64,000 nt of DNA from Flavobacterium micromati (lineage in GTDB: Bacteria; Bacteroidota; Bacteroidia; Flavobacteriales; Flavobacteriaceae), in contig NZ_FQWF01000008.1 in assembly GCF_900129585.1 (NCBI RefSeq), positions 124,001 through 188,000 on the forward strand, given 5' to 3'. Within the stretch, counting starts at the first letter, position 1. Each line of letters starts with the position of its first letter. Below the pieces are notes generated by a model. That model searched no databases and was not told the DNA's origin. It was given only the letters and a program-made list of their open reading frames with translations. The position numbers were made by a program, and so were the translations under genes. Shown here piece after piece: positions 1 to 9,608 of this stretch.

Positions 1-1000
1 TCGTGGCGAATATATGTGGATTTACAAAATATTAGAAAAAGCCATCAACGAAGCTAAAGCAGCAGGATTTTTGGGTAAAAATATATTAGGTTCGGGTTTC
101 GACTTAGATTTATATGTTCATTGCGGTGCTGGAGCTTATATTTGTGGTGAAGAAACTGCGCTGATTGAATCATTAGAAGGTAAAAGAGGTAATCCTCGCA
201 TCAAACCACCATTTCCTGCTATTTCAGGATTGTGGTCAAATCCTACTGTTGTAAATAATGTAGAAACAATTGCCGCTGTGCCTTGGATTGTAAATAATTC
301 AGGTGCTGAGTATGCAAAAATTGGAATTGGAAGGTCAACAGGAACCAAATTAATCTCGGCTTCTGGACACATTAAAAATCCAGGTGTTTACGAAATAGAA
401 ATGGGATTAAGTGTTTATGAATTCATGAATTCTGATGAATATTTAGGAGGAATGAGTTCTGATAGACCTTTGAAAGCCTTTGTACCTGGAGGAAGTTCTG
501 TTCCTGTATTGCCGGCGCATTTAATTTATAAAACTGTAAATGGTGAAGATCGTTTGATGTCTTATGAATCATTAAGTGATGGAGGTTTTGCAACAGGCTC
601 TATGTTAGGCTCAGGAGGATTTATTGTTTATAATGATACTTCATGTATCGTGCGTAATACATGGAATTTCTCTCGTTTTTACCACCATGAAAGTTGCGGA
701 CAATGTTCTCCTTGTCGCGAAGGAACTGGGTGGATGGAAAAAGTTTTGCACAGAATTGAAAATGGTCACGGCCGTGAAGAAGATATTGATTTGCTTTTAA
801 GTATTCAAAGTAAAATTGAAGGAAATACAATTTGTCCACTTGGTGACGCAGCAGCATGGCCAGTGGCAGCGGCGATTCGTCATTTTAGAGATGAATTTGA
901 ATATCACATTCGTTTTCCAGAAAAAATAAAAAATAGAGATCACTTTGTTGCTGAGCCTTTTGATAAAGTAAAGCACTTAGTTGCTAAAGAATTGGTTTAA
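1..1000 (+). CDS. nuoF: NADH-quinone oxidoreductase subunit F (NuoF), 5' end outside window
   Basis: The reading frame is already open at the window edge, so the N-terminal part (roughly the first quarter of a usual 440-450 residue NuoF) is missing. NuoF is the peripheral-arm subunit of complex I that takes hydride from NADH onto FMN. Visible are the conserved [13 protein letters not shown] segment, the GNPRxKPPFPA turn, and near the C-terminus the N3 cluster ligands [13 protein letters not shown] followed by the distant fourth cysteine in NTICPLGD. It is followed after 53 bp by nuoG, which supports one operon. Family assignment is close to certain; the start cannot be judged. Confidence 0.96.
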   Translation, partial: RGEYMWIYKILEKAINEAKAAGFLGKNILGSGFDLDLYVHCGAGAYICGEETALIESLEGKRGNPRIKPPFPAISGLWSNPTVVNNVETIAAVPWIVNNSGAEYAKIGIGRSTGTKLISASGHIKNPGVYEIEMGLSVYEFMNSDEYLGGMSSDRPLKAFVPGGSSVPVLPAHLIYKTVNGEDRLMSYESLSDGGFATGSMLGSGGFIVYNDTSCIVRNTWNFSRFYHHESCGQCSPCREGTGWMEKVLHRIENGHGREEDIDLLLSIQSKIEGNTICPLGDAAAWPVAAAIRHFRDEFEYHIRFPEKIKNRDHFVAEPFDKVKHLVAKELV

Positions 1001-1053
1001 GATTTTTGATTTCAGAATTAAGATACTCCACTGGAGTTAAACATTAGTAGATA

Positions 1054-2103
1054 ATGAAAGTAACAATAGACGGTCAGTCAATAGAAGTAGAACCAGGAAC
1101 CACAATCCTGCAGGCAGCACGTATGATAGGAGGAGAAGTAGTTCCGCCTGCGATGTGTTATTATTCTAAATTAAAAGGGAGCGGTGGAAAATGCCGTTGT
1201 TGTTTAGTAGAAGTTGCAAAAGGAAGTGAAGCTGATCCAAGACCAATGCCAAAATTAATGGCCTCTTGTGTGACGGGTTGTATGGATGGAATGGAAGTTA
1301 ATAGCAAATCTTCGCCACGTGTACAAGAAGCTAGAAAGTCAGTAACTGAATTTTTGTTAATCAATCACCCATTAGATTGTCCCGTATGCGATCAAGCTGG
1401 TGAATGTGATTTACAAAATTTAAGTTTTGAGCACGGAAAATCAGAGAGTCGCTTTGTAGAAGAAAAGAGGACATTTGAACCAGAAAATATTGGTGAAAAT
1501 ATTCAACTTCACATGAATCGTTGCATTCTTTGCTATCGTTGTGTGATGGTTGCCGATCAGTTGACGGACGACCGCGTACACGGTGTGATGGATAGAGGCG
1601 ATCATTCTAATATTTCGACCTGTATTTCTAAAGCAATTGACAATGAGTTCTCTGGAAATATGATAGATGTTTGTCCAGTAGGAGCATTAACAGATAAAAC
1701 TTTTAGATTCAAATCTAGAGTTTGGTTCAACAAACCTTACAATGCGCACAGAGATTGTGATAAATGTTGTGGAAAAACAACGGTTTGGATGTTTGGTGAC
1801 GAAATTCAACGTGTAACAGGTAGAAAGGATGAGTACCACGAAGTGGAAGAATTCATTTGTAATACCTGTCGTTTTGATAAAAAAGAAGTAACGGATTGGG
1901 TAATTGAAGGACCAAGAGTTTTCGAAAAAGATTCGGTTATTAATCAAAACAATTATACTCGAAAATTAGAAAAAGTTGAAATCGCTACTGAGGAGAAAAT
2001 ACTTTTAGGTAGAGAAGAAGACCGTAAAAAAATAAGTATGGCAGAATTCCCGTTGACGGCGGAAGACATTATAAATCAAAAAAGCTTGAGCAATAATGGA
2101 TAG
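1054..2103 (+). CDS. nuoG: Short NuoG-type 2Fe-2S/4Fe-4S subunit of complex I
   Basis: This 349-residue protein is the iron-sulfur wire subunit of complex I. It has an N-terminal 2Fe-2S ferredoxin fold (cysteines around residues 35-80), the HPLDCPVCDQAGECDLQN block, and two further cysteine groups (NRCILCYRCV and IDVCPVGAL), then a CDKCCGKT/CNTCRFDKKE region resembling the small 4Fe-4S start of the molybdopterin domain. The long C-terminal molybdopterin-like domain of the E. coli protein (about 900 residues) is absent. From memory this short form is normal in Bacteroidetes, so I read it as a lineage feature rather than truncation. Its end overlaps the nuoH start by 8 bases. Confidence 0.93.
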   Translation: MKVTIDGQSIEVEPGTTILQAARMIGGEVVPPAMCYYSKLKGSGGKCRCCLVEVAKGSEADPRPMPKLMASCVTGCMDGMEVNSKSSPRVQEARKSVTEFLLINHPLDCPVCDQAGECDLQNLSFEHGKSESRFVEEKRTFEPENIGENIQLHMNRCILCYRCVMVADQLTDDRVHGVMDRGDHSNISTCISKAIDNEFSGNMIDVCPVGALTDKTFRFKSRVWFNKPYNAHRDCDKCCGKTTVWMFGDEIQRVTGRKDEYHEVEEFICNTCRFDKKEVTDWVIEGPRVFEKDSVINQNNYTRKLEKVEIATEEKILLGREEDRKKISMAEFPLTAEDIINQKSLSNNG

Positions 2104-3148
2104 TACTTTTATCATAGAGAAAAGTGTAGTAATTGTTACTGTATTTGCGTTGACAATGCTAATGGCAATGTATTCTACCTGGGCTGAACGAAAAGTAGCC
2201 GCCTGGCTTCAAGATCGTGTTGGTCCTAACAGAGCCGGTCCAATGGGACTTTTCCAACCACTTGCTGACGGATTAAAATTGTTTGCTAAAGAGGAATTTG
2301 AACCCAACACACCCAACAGATTTTTGTTTTTTGTAGGTCCTGCTATCGCTATGAGTACGGCTTTAATGACAAGTGCCGTTATTCCTTGGGGTGATCGATT
2401 GCATTTGTTTGGTAGAGATATCTTGCTACAAGCTACTGATTTAAATATTGGTCTACTCTATTTTTTCGGAGTGGTTTCGGTGGGTATTTACGGAATAATG
2501 ATAGGTGGATGGGCTTCCAATAATAAGTTTTCGTTGATTGGGTCAGTTCGTGCTGCATCACAGATGGTTTCCTATGAAATTGCAATGGGACTTTCTATCA
2601 TTGCATTGTTGATGATGACTGGAACACTAAGTTTAAAAGAAATTTCAGTTCAACAAGCAGGAATGGACTGGAATGTATTTTACCAACCATTATCGTTTAT
2701 TATATTTCTAATTTGCGCATTTGCGGAGGCTAACAGAACACCTTTTGATTTGCCGGAATGTGAAACTGAATTAATTGGTGGTTATCACACGGAATACTCC
2801 TCCATGAAAATGGGCTTTTTCCTTTTTGCTGAGTATGCTAATATGTTTATTTCATCAACACTTTTAGCAGTTTTATTCTTTGGAGGTTACAATTATCCAG
2901 GAATGAGTTGGGCTGTTGAAAATTGGGGTGTAAATATTGCGAATATAATAGGATTTGGCGCTTTGTTTGTTAAACTTTGCGGTTTTATATTTTTCTTTAT
3001 GTGGGTGCGATGGACTATTCCAAGATTTAGATATGATCAATTGATGCATTTGGGGTGGAAAATATTAATTCCGTTATCGATTATAAATATTGTAATTACT
3101 GGAATTGTAATTTTGAGAGCTGATTTAGCTGCCTTTTTAGGATTATAA
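2096..3148 (+). CDS. nuoH: NADH-quinone oxidoreductase subunit H (NuoH)
   Basis: This 350-residue membrane subunit connects the peripheral arm and the quinone site to the proton-pumping arm of complex I. The conserved first-loop motif STWAERKVAAWLQDRVGPNRAG is at about residues 27-48, and the quinone-chamber loop FAEANRTPFDLPECETELIGG with following YHTEYSSMKMG is at about residues 205-235. About eight hydrophobic segments can be traced. It starts inside the end of nuoG (ATG overlapping the last codons), so the two are probably translationally coupled. It is followed by the only large gap in the operon. Confidence 0.97.
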   Translation: MDSTFIIEKSVVIVTVFALTMLMAMYSTWAERKVAAWLQDRVGPNRAGPMGLFQPLADGLKLFAKEEFEPNTPNRFLFFVGPAIAMSTALMTSAVIPWGDRLHLFGRDILLQATDLNIGLLYFFGVVSVGIYGIMIGGWASNNKFSLIGSVRAASQMVSYEIAMGLSIIALLMMTGTLSLKEISVQQAGMDWNVFYQPLSFIIFLICAFAEANRTPFDLPECETELIGGYHTEYSSMKMGFFLFAEYANMFISSTLLAVLFFGGYNYPGMSWAVENWGVNIANIIGFGALFVKLCGFIFFFMWVRWTIPRFRYDQLMHLGWKILIPLSIINIVITGIVILRADLAAFLGL

Positions 3149-3449
3149 AGGTCCATTAACCTCCGACAATTTAGATGCTAAATTGTAAATTGAAGAGTTA
3201 AAAAAAAATTGATTAATCACGATACGAAAATTGAATTGGTTTTTAATTATCATGATGGACTAGTTTAAAGATAGGAGAAGAAGGTGGAGAAAATGAGGAG
3301 TGGTTTTAAAAAATAAAAGTTGAGTTCAACGTAAATGTTATTTAATACTCGAATGTCTAGCCCTGATAGTAGTGAAAATCCTTTTAAAAGCGATAGCGAT
3401 TAAAAGATTGTAGCGGATAGCAGGATTAAGCTTCAAAAAAAAATAGAAA
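3149..3449 (+). other. 301-bp gap inside the nuo operon, no gene
   Basis: No credible reading frame lies here, although every other nuo junction is 53 bp or less. The gap holds a small hairpin with arms CAATTTA (3167-3173) and TAAATTG (3179-3185), a GTCCAT/ATGGAC pair at 3151 and 3254, and the longer structured element listed separately at 3357-3433. No clear TAnnTTTG promoter box was seen ahead of nuoI. Confidence 0.6.
3357..3433 (+). ncRNA. Structured flavobacterial intergenic element (possible Flavo-1-like RNA)
   Basis: The stretch has nested pairing. An outer arm AGC-CCTG (3359-3365) pairs with CAGG (3421-3424) and GCT (3430-3432). A long inner arm AATCCTTTTAA (3377-3387) pairs with TTAAAAGATT (3400-3409) with one bulged C. 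Between them are conserved-looking single strands, GATAGTAGTG and GTAGCGGATAG. I recognise this layout (AGCCCTGAT ... ATCC-T-run ... A-run-GAT ... AGCGGATAGCAGGA ... GCT) as a recurring intergenic element of Flavobacteria, possibly the Rfam motif Flavo-1. The family name is from memory and unchecked; the base pairing is visible. Confidence 0.55.
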
Positions 3450-3995
3450 ATGTCAATAGAAACTATATCCTTATCGGGAAGAAAAAAAGTGGTCTCCAAT
3501 AAAGAGATGACTTTTTGGGAGAGATTATATCTTGTTGCAATAGCTAAGGGATTGATAATTACAATTCAGCACTTGTTCACTAGAAAAGTAACTATTAAAT
3601 ATCCTGAACAAGAGCGAGTAATGAGTCCTGTGTATCGTGGTCAACACATGTTAAAACGTGATGAGCAAGGTAGAGAAAACTGTACCGCCTGTGGATTATG
3701 TGCTTTATCGTGTCCAGCTGAAGCAATTACAATGAAGGCCGAGGAACGTAAACCAGACGAAAAGCATTTGTACAGAGAAGAAAAATACGCCTCGATATAT
3801 GAAATTAATATGTTGCGATGTATTTTTTGTGGGTTGTGTGAAGAAGCATGTCCAAAAGATGCTATATACTTAACCACTTCAAAAGTATTAGTACCTTCAA
3901 GTTACGAAAGAGAAGATTTCATTTTTGGAAAAGATAAATTAGTTATGCCTTTAGATATGGCAATGAAAAACGCTCAACTTAAAAACGCTAATTAA
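3450..3995 (+). CDS. nuoI: NADH-quinone oxidoreductase subunit I (NuoI)
   Basis: A 181-residue ferredoxin-like subunit that carries clusters N6a and N6b on the way from NuoG to the quinone. Both 4Fe-4S motifs are complete: CTACGLCALSCP at about residues 71-82 and CIFCGLCEEACP at about 118-129, each a CxxCxxCxxxCP pattern. The N-terminus is basic and hydrophobic, as usual for the membrane-facing helix. Its stop codon shares one base with the nuoJ start, so translation is coupled downstream. Confidence 0.97.
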   Translation: MSIETISLSGRKKVVSNKEMTFWERLYLVAIAKGLIITIQHLFTRKVTIKYPEQERVMSPVYRGQHMLKRDEQGRENCTACGLCALSCPAEAITMKAEERKPDEKHLYREEKYASIYEINMLRCIFCGLCEEACPKDAIYLTTSKVLVPSSYEREDFIFGKDKLVMPLDMAMKNAQLKNAN

Positions 3996-4507
3996 TGTCT
4001 CTAGTACTTATCATTTTTTCCGTGTTGTCTGCTATCACTTTGGCAACTGCATTTTTAACCATATTTAGTAAAAATCCAATTCATAGTGCTATCTATTTGG
4101 TGATTTGTTTTTTCTCAATTGCAGGTCATTATTTATTATTAAATGCGCAGTTCCTCGCAATAGTGCACGTTATTGTTTACTCTGGTGCAATTATGATTTT
4201 GTTTTTATTCACCATTATGTTAATGAATTTGAACGAACAACGGGAAGTGCACCGGCCAAGAATTACGCGATTAGGAGCGATTGTTTCTTTTTGTTTGATC
4301 TGTCTGGTTTTAATTGCAATCTTTATTAATTCAAAACCTATCGTGGGTGAATACACGACCACTGGTGAGGATTACCAATCTATCAAAGTACTTGGTAAAG
4401 TATTGTTGAATGAATATATGGTTCCATTTGAATTTGCTTCTATACTACTTTTAGTTGCTATGATTGGCGCTGTTTTATTGTCGAAAAAAGAAAAATTAGA
4501 AAAGTAA
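3995..4507 (+). CDS. nuoJ: NADH-quinone oxidoreductase subunit J (NuoJ)
   Basis: A 170-residue membrane subunit with five hydrophobic helices. The family signature is visible as [22 protein letters not shown] and the following [20 protein letters not shown], which contains the pi-bulge helix region of complex I. It overlaps nuoI by one base and is one base away from nuoK, so it is a tightly packed operon member. Confidence 0.95.
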   Translation: MSLVLIIFSVLSAITLATAFLTIFSKNPIHSAIYLVICFFSIAGHYLLLNAQFLAIVHVIVYSGAIMILFLFTIMLMNLNEQREVHRPRITRLGAIVSFCLICLVLIAIFINSKPIVGEYTTTGEDYQSIKVLGKVLLNEYMVPFEFASILLLVAMIGAVLLSKKEKLEK

Positions 4508-4508
4508 T

Positions 4509-4829
4509 ATGAATAATATTTTAAACCACATTGGTATAGAAAATTATATATTTCTTAGCGTGATACTTTTTTGTATTGGCGTTTTTGGAGTATTGTATAG
4601 ACGAAATGCCATAATTGTATTTATGTCCATTGAAATAATGTTGAATGCCGTAAATCTTTTGTTTGTTGCTTTTTCTACTTATCATCAAGATGCGGAAGGA
4701 CAAGTTTTCGTATTCTTTTCGATGGCTGTAGCTGCAGCTGAAGTTGCTGTAGGATTAGCAATTTTAGTTTCTATTTTTAGAAACTTAGGCTCAATTACTA
4801 TCGATAATTTAAAAAACTTAAAAGGATAA
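4509..4829 (+). CDS. nuoK: NADH-quinone oxidoreductase subunit K (NuoK)
   Basis: A 106-residue, three-helix membrane subunit, the usual length for NuoK. The conserved helix [18 protein letters not shown] carries the functionally important Glu in the membrane, and a second acidic residue lies in the [11 protein letters not shown] segment near residue 75. The gene abuts nuoL directly (stop at 4829, ATG at 4830). Confidence 0.96.
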   Translation: MNNILNHIGIENYIFLSVILFCIGVFGVLYRRNAIIVFMSIEIMLNAVNLLFVAFSTYHQDAEGQVFVFFSMAVAAAEVAVGLAILVSIFRNLGSITIDNLKNLKG

Positions 4830-6719
4830 ATGGAAATGAATACCAATATAGCTTTAGTTTTAGTTCTCGCTCCCCTTTTAGGATTTTTAGTCAATGTTTT
4901 TTTCGGAAAAAGTTTAGGAAAAACACTTTCGGGTATCATAGGAACAGTTACCGTTTTTATATCTTTTATTGCTACCGCTTATTTCTTTGGCGGTATATCG
5001 ACACAACCACAAGGAATTAAAATTTCTCTTTTTGATTGGATCCAAATCAGTAATTTTTCGGTTGATTTTGGTTTTCAGTTGGATCAACTGTCTATTTTAT
5101 GGTTGCTTTTTGTAACTGGAATTGGAACGTTAATTCATATGTATTCGATTAGTTACATGCATGAGGATGATAACATGCACAAGTTTTTTGCTTACCTAAA
5201 TTTGTTTATATTCTTTATGATCATGTTAGTAATAGGTAGTAACTTATTAGTACTATTTATTGGTTGGGAAGGTGTAGGTCTTTGTTCGTACTTGTTGATT
5301 GGATTTTGGTACAAAAACCAAGAATACAATGACGCTGCAAAGAAAGCTTTTATAATGAATAGAATAGGTGATTTAGGTTTATTAGTCGGAATTTTCATCA
5401 TTGGTAATTTATTCTCCACTTTAGATTATGCTTCTTTAAAAACAGCTATTTCAAGTGCTACTGATCTTGATATGTACATGCTTTCTATCGCTGCTTTTGC
5501 CCTTTTTATTGGAGCTTGCGGAAAATCAGCACAAATACCTTTATACACATGGTTGCCAGATGCGATGGCTGGACCTACGCCAGTTTCGGCATTAATTCAT
5601 GCTGCAACGATGGTAACTGCAGGAATTTTTATGATTACAAGGTTGAATTTTATATTCGATTTAACTCCTTTTGTGCAAACGATTATAGCTATTGTTGGCG
5701 CTGTAACTGCTCTAGTCGCAGCTACAATAGGGTTAGTGCAAAATGACATCAAGAAAGTTTTAGCGTATTCTACAGTTTCACAATTAGGATTAATGTTTTT
5801 AGCTTTGGGATTGGGCGCCTATGAAGTTGCGGTTTTTCATGTTATCACACATGCTTTTTTCAAAGCTTGTTTATTCTTAGGATCTGGTTCAGTTATTCAC
5901 GCTTTACATGGAGAGCAAGACATGCGTAATATGGGTGGATTGAAAAAAGCAATGCCTATTACCTTTGCAACAATGTTAATTGCTTCATTAGCCATTTCAG
6001 GAGTGCCATTATTTTCTGGTTTTTTCTCGAAGGATGAAATTTTGTTAGTAGCTTTTCATCAAAGCATTCCGTTGTGGATTGTTGCTTCAATAGCATCTAT
6101 TATGACTGCTTTTTATATGTTCCGATTAATGTTTCTCACCTTCTTTAAAGAATTTAGAGGAACTGCTGAACAAAAAAGTCATTTACATGAAAGTCCAGCT
6201 TTAATTACTGCTCCATTAATAATTTTAGCGATTCTTGCCACAATTGGTGGATTGATTAGTTTGCCTGGTAACAGCTGGTTGAATGAGTATTTAACACCTA
6301 TTTTACCAAAACTGGCAACTGCTGAACATCATTTAGGAACTACTGAATATATTTTAATGGCAATTGCTGTAATAGGTGGAATAATAGGAATTGCTTTGGC
6401 TTATGCCAAATATATCAAGCAAAATTCAGTTCCTGTTGCAGATGCTGAAATTTCAGGATTTTCTAAAGTGCTTTACAATAAATATTACGTTGATGAATTC
6501 TATGATGCTCTATTTGTGAAACCAATTAACGTTTTGTCTCGTTTTTTTAGAGATACAATTGAAACTGGGTTGTCATCATTAGTTTTTGGATTCGGGAAAT
6601 TGACTAACGAACTAAGTTATCAAGGAAAGAAAATACAAACTGGAAGTATAGGTTTATATCTTTTTGCATTTGTGTTAGGGCTTTGTGCCATTGTTTCTTA
6701 TTTATTTTTAGCCCAATAA
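4830..6719 (+). CDS. nuoL: NADH-quinone oxidoreductase subunit L (NuoL), antiporter-like
   Basis: At 629 residues this is the distal antiporter-like proton channel of complex I with the long lateral helix. Diagnostic segments are the IGWEGVGLCSYLLIGFWY block around residue 145, LPDAMAGPTPVSALIHAATMVTAG around residue 248, and VQNDIKKVLAYSTVSQLG around residue 305, which hold the channel lysines and glutamate. A C-terminal stretch of about 100 residues (YYVDEFYDALFVKP) matches the piston helix and final transmembrane segment. It lies directly after nuoK and 9 bp before nuoM. Confidence 0.97.
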   Translation: MEMNTNIALVLVLAPLLGFLVNVFFGKSLGKTLSGIIGTVTVFISFIATAYFFGGISTQPQGIKISLFDWIQISNFSVDFGFQLDQLSILWLLFVTGIGTLIHMYSISYMHEDDNMHKFFAYLNLFIFFMIMLVIGSNLLVLFIGWEGVGLCSYLLIGFWYKNQEYNDAAKKAFIMNRIGDLGLLVGIFIIGNLFSTLDYASLKTAISSATDLDMYMLSIAAFALFIGACGKSAQIPLYTWLPDAMAGPTPVSALIHAATMVTAGIFMITRLNFIFDLTPFVQTIIAIVGAVTALVAATIGLVQNDIKKVLAYSTVSQLGLMFLALGLGAYEVAVFHVITHAFFKACLFLGSGSVIHALHGEQDMRNMGGLKKAMPITFATMLIASLAISGVPLFSGFFSKDEILLVAFHQSIPLWIVASIASIMTAFYMFRLMFLTFFKEFRGTAEQKSHLHESPALITAPLIILAILATIGGLISLPGNSWLNEYLTPILPKLATAEHHLGTTEYILMAIAVIGGIIGIALAYAKYIKQNSVPVADAEISGFSKVLYNKYYVDEFYDALFVKPINVLSRFFRDTIETGLSSLVFGFGKLTNELSYQGKKIQTGSIGLYLFAFVLGLCAIVSYLFLAQ

Positions 6720-6728
6720 TTTTTTATT

Positions 6729-8171
6729 ATGAACGTATCTCTTATATTAATTATACTCTTAGTTGGAGCCTTTGCGACTTTTCTCTCGGGAGATAAGCTG
6801 GCTTCAAAAGTGTCTTTATTTTTTAGTTTAGCCGCGGCAGGTTGTTCTATTGTATTGCTAACACATTATAATGCGGGCGAGAATATTAGTTTAATCACTC
6901 AATGGATTACAAAACCAAATGTCTCTTTCGCTCTTAAAGCCGATGGTTTATCAATGGCAATGCTATTATTAACGACGGTTTTAACAGTAATTATTATTTT
7001 TTCCTCGTTTGGAAATCAATATAAAAATTCCAAATCCTTTTATGCGCTAATCTTATTTATGTCATTTGCTATGGCTGGAACTTTCCTAGCCTCTGATGGA
7101 TTACTGTATTACGTTTTTTGGGAATTAGCTTTAATTCCTATTTACTTTATCGCATTAATTTGGGGTAATGGAGATTTAGAGGAGCGTAAAAAAGCGGTGG
7201 TTAAATTCTTTATTTACACGCTGGCTGGATCGTTGTTTATGCTAGTTGCATTTATTTATTTGTACCAACAGGCAGGAAGCTTTTTATTAGAAGATTTATA
7301 TAAACTTGAATTATCTGAGACGGAACAATTGTGGATATTCTTGGCATTCTTTTTAGCGTATGCGATCAAGATTCCTTTAATCCCTTTCCACACTTGGCAG
7401 GCGAATGTATATCAAAAATCGCCAACCGTAGGAACAATGCTATTATCAGGTATAATGCTAAAAATGGGATTGTATAGCGTTATTCGTTGGCAACTTCCTC
7501 TGACTTCTTTAGCGGCAGCAGAATATAAATATATTTTCATTGGACTGGGAATTGCAGGAGTTATTTACGGTTCGATTGTAGCTTTAAAGCAAAATGATTT
7601 AAAGAAATTATTAGCTTATTCTTCACTAGCGCACGTAGGTTTGATTGCTGCTGGAACTTATACGTTGACGATCGACGGTTTGCGTGGAGCAGTTTTGCAA
7701 ATGATCGCACACGGTTTTGTTGTTGTTGGATTGTTTTATGCGGCTGAAATCATTTTTAGAAGGTACGAAACTCGAACTATTGCTGATATGGGCGGTATTC
7801 GGGTTCAAGCGCCACGATTGGCATCGATGTTTTTACTTTTGGTTTTAGCATCTGTTGCATTACCTACAACTTTTAATTTCATAGGTGAGTTTACAGTTTT
7901 GTACAGTTTGTACCAAGTGAATATTTGGTTTGCTGTTTTAGGTGGTACAACCATAATATTAGGAGCTTACTATATGTTGAAAATGTATCAGCATTCGATG
8001 TTAGGCGAAACAAATGTAAAAGTGTTTGCTGATGTAACGGTAAATGAAGGAATAACTATGGTTGCAATAATTGGAATATTGTTCTTTTTTGGGATGTATC
8101 CAAAGCCGATTACGGATTTAATTACACCAAGTTTAGAAGAAATACTAATACAAATTAATAGAATCAACTAG
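6729..8171 (+). CDS. nuoM: NADH-quinone oxidoreductase subunit M (NuoM)
   Basis: A 480-residue antiporter-like membrane subunit of complex I with about 14 hydrophobic segments. The key-helix sequence YYVFWELALIPIYFIALIWG carries the conserved Glu, IPLIPFHTWQANVYQKSPTVGTMLLSG is the broken helix region, and LKQNDLKKLLAYSSLAHVGL contains the channel lysine. It is spaced 9 bp after nuoL and 11 bp before nuoN, so it is co-transcribed. Confidence 0.97.
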   Translation: MNVSLILIILLVGAFATFLSGDKLASKVSLFFSLAAAGCSIVLLTHYNAGENISLITQWITKPNVSFALKADGLSMAMLLLTTVLTVIIIFSSFGNQYKNSKSFYALILFMSFAMAGTFLASDGLLYYVFWELALIPIYFIALIWGNGDLEERKKAVVKFFIYTLAGSLFMLVAFIYLYQQAGSFLLEDLYKLELSETEQLWIFLAFFLAYAIKIPLIPFHTWQANVYQKSPTVGTMLLSGIMLKMGLYSVIRWQLPLTSLAAAEYKYIFIGLGIAGVIYGSIVALKQNDLKKLLAYSSLAHVGLIAAGTYTLTIDGLRGAVLQMIAHGFVVVGLFYAAEIIFRRYETRTIADMGGIRVQAPRLASMFLLLVLASVALPTTFNFIGEFTVLYSLYQVNIWFAVLGGTTIILGAYYMLKMYQHSMLGETNVKVFADVTVNEGITMVAIIGILFFFGMYPKPITDLITPSLEEILIQINRIN

Positions 8172-8182
8172 TCAGATAAAAA

Positions 8183-9553
8183 ATGAATACATTAATAGCT
8201 ATAATCGGATTAGGTGTTTTATGCCTTCTATTTGAAATTTTTAATTTAAGAAAAGCTCTTGTGCCTGTTACAATCATTGGATTGTTAGCAGTGCTAGGTT
8301 TAACTATTTCTGAATTTAATTCCACTGAAAGTTATTACAGCAATATGATTGTTGTGAGTAAATTTTCAACTACGTTTTCTTCACTATTCATCATTCTTAC
8401 TATCTTATTAGTAGCATTGAGCGGCAATTTTTACGAAAAGCATCCCACTAAGATTTCAGATTATGTGGCCATCAAAATATTTCTACTTGCAGGATCAGTT
8501 GCGATGGTTTCTTTTGGGAATTTATCAATGTTCTTTCTAGGAATCGAAGTTCTTTCAATAGCTCTATATATCCTCGCTGCAAGTGACCGATTAAATTTAA
8601 AAAGCAATGAAGCTGGAATGAAGTATTTCTTGATGGGTTCTTTTGCTTCAGGGATAATCCTTTTTGGTATTTGTTTAATTTATGGTGCGATGGGAAGTTT
8701 TGATGTAATTGAAATCAGTGAAATGTCCCGTTCTGCTGAATTGCCAGTTTGGTTTCCAATAGGTATTGTGTTAGTTACGATTGGCATGTTGTTTAAAATC
8801 GCAGCAGTTCCTTTTCACTTTTGGGCTCCAGATGTTTATGAAGGATCACCAACGATGACTACAGCTCTTATGAGCACGCTAGCTAAAGTTGTTGCAATGG
8901 CGACTTTATACAAGTTACTTTCTGTTTTAAATGCTGATTTATCGGAGTCATTCAAAATTATAATTGTTATTATATCAATCGCCTCAATGACTGTTGGTAA
9001 TATTATGGCTTTGCGCCAAACTAATGTGAAACGGATGCTGGCATTTTCTGGAATTTCGCATGCAGGCTTTATGTTAATGACGTTGCTAAGTTTATCAACA
9101 TCGGCGGGAAGCCTATTGTATTACGCTTCTGCTTATGCACTGTCAGGAATCGCAGCTTTTAGTGTGATTATTTATGTTTGTAAAAATAGAGATAATGAAG
9201 ATATAGTTAATTTCCATGGTTTAGGTAGAAATAATCCTATATTAGCGGCCGTTTTAACTGCGTCATTGTTATCAATGGCTGCAATCCCAATTTTTGCTGG
9301 CTTTTTTGCCAAGTTGGTGCTTTTTAGTGATGTCATTGAAGCAGGATATCTATATTTAGTAATAATAGCAGTTATCAATTCTATAATAAGTGTTGGTTAT
9401 TATTTCAGATTGATGTTGGCTATGTACACTAAGGAGCCTAATGAAGAACGAAAAGCAACACCATTCATTATCTATGCGGTAGCAGTAACTGCGATTGTTT
9501 TGAATATTGCTTTAGGGTTATATCCTTCTTTCGTATTGGATTTATTGGCTTAA
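8183..9553 (+). CDS. nuoN: NADH-quinone oxidoreductase subunit N (NuoN)
   Basis: A 456-residue antiporter-like subunit, the last gene of the operon. Visible are the FFLGIEVLSIALYILAAS helix with the conserved Glu, KIAAVPFHFWAPDVYEGSPTMTTALMST for the broken helix, and RQTNVKRMLAFSGISHAGFM for the lysine-containing helix. A strong hairpin plus T-run follows 22 bp after the stop, marking the operon end. Confidence 0.96.
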   Translation: MNTLIAIIGLGVLCLLFEIFNLRKALVPVTIIGLLAVLGLTISEFNSTESYYSNMIVVSKFSTTFSSLFIILTILLVALSGNFYEKHPTKISDYVAIKIFLLAGSVAMVSFGNLSMFFLGIEVLSIALYILAASDRLNLKSNEAGMKYFLMGSFASGIILFGICLIYGAMGSFDVIEISEMSRSAELPVWFPIGIVLVTIGMLFKIAAVPFHFWAPDVYEGSPTMTTALMSTLAKVVAMATLYKLLSVLNADLSESFKIIIVIISIASMTVGNIMALRQTNVKRMLAFSGISHAGFMLMTLLSLSTSAGSLLYYASAYALSGIAAFSVIIYVCKNRDNEDIVNFHGLGRNNPILAAVLTASLLSMAAIPIFAGFFAKLVLFSDVIEAGYLYLVIIAVINSIISVGYYFRLMLAMYTKEPNEERKATPFIIYAVAVTAIVLNIALGLYPSFVLDLLA

Positions 9554-9575
9554 GCCAAATCGTTTTATATATTGG

Positions 9576-9608
9576 AAAAACCATCAAGATATTTTTGATG
9601 GTTTTTTT
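9576..9608 (+). terminator. Rho-independent terminator of the nuo operon
   Basis: The arm AAAAACCATCA pairs with TGATGGTTTTT around a 9-base loop and is followed by more T residues up to 9608. It sits just behind the nuoN stop codon, so the transcript for complex I very likely ends here. Confidence 0.85.
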
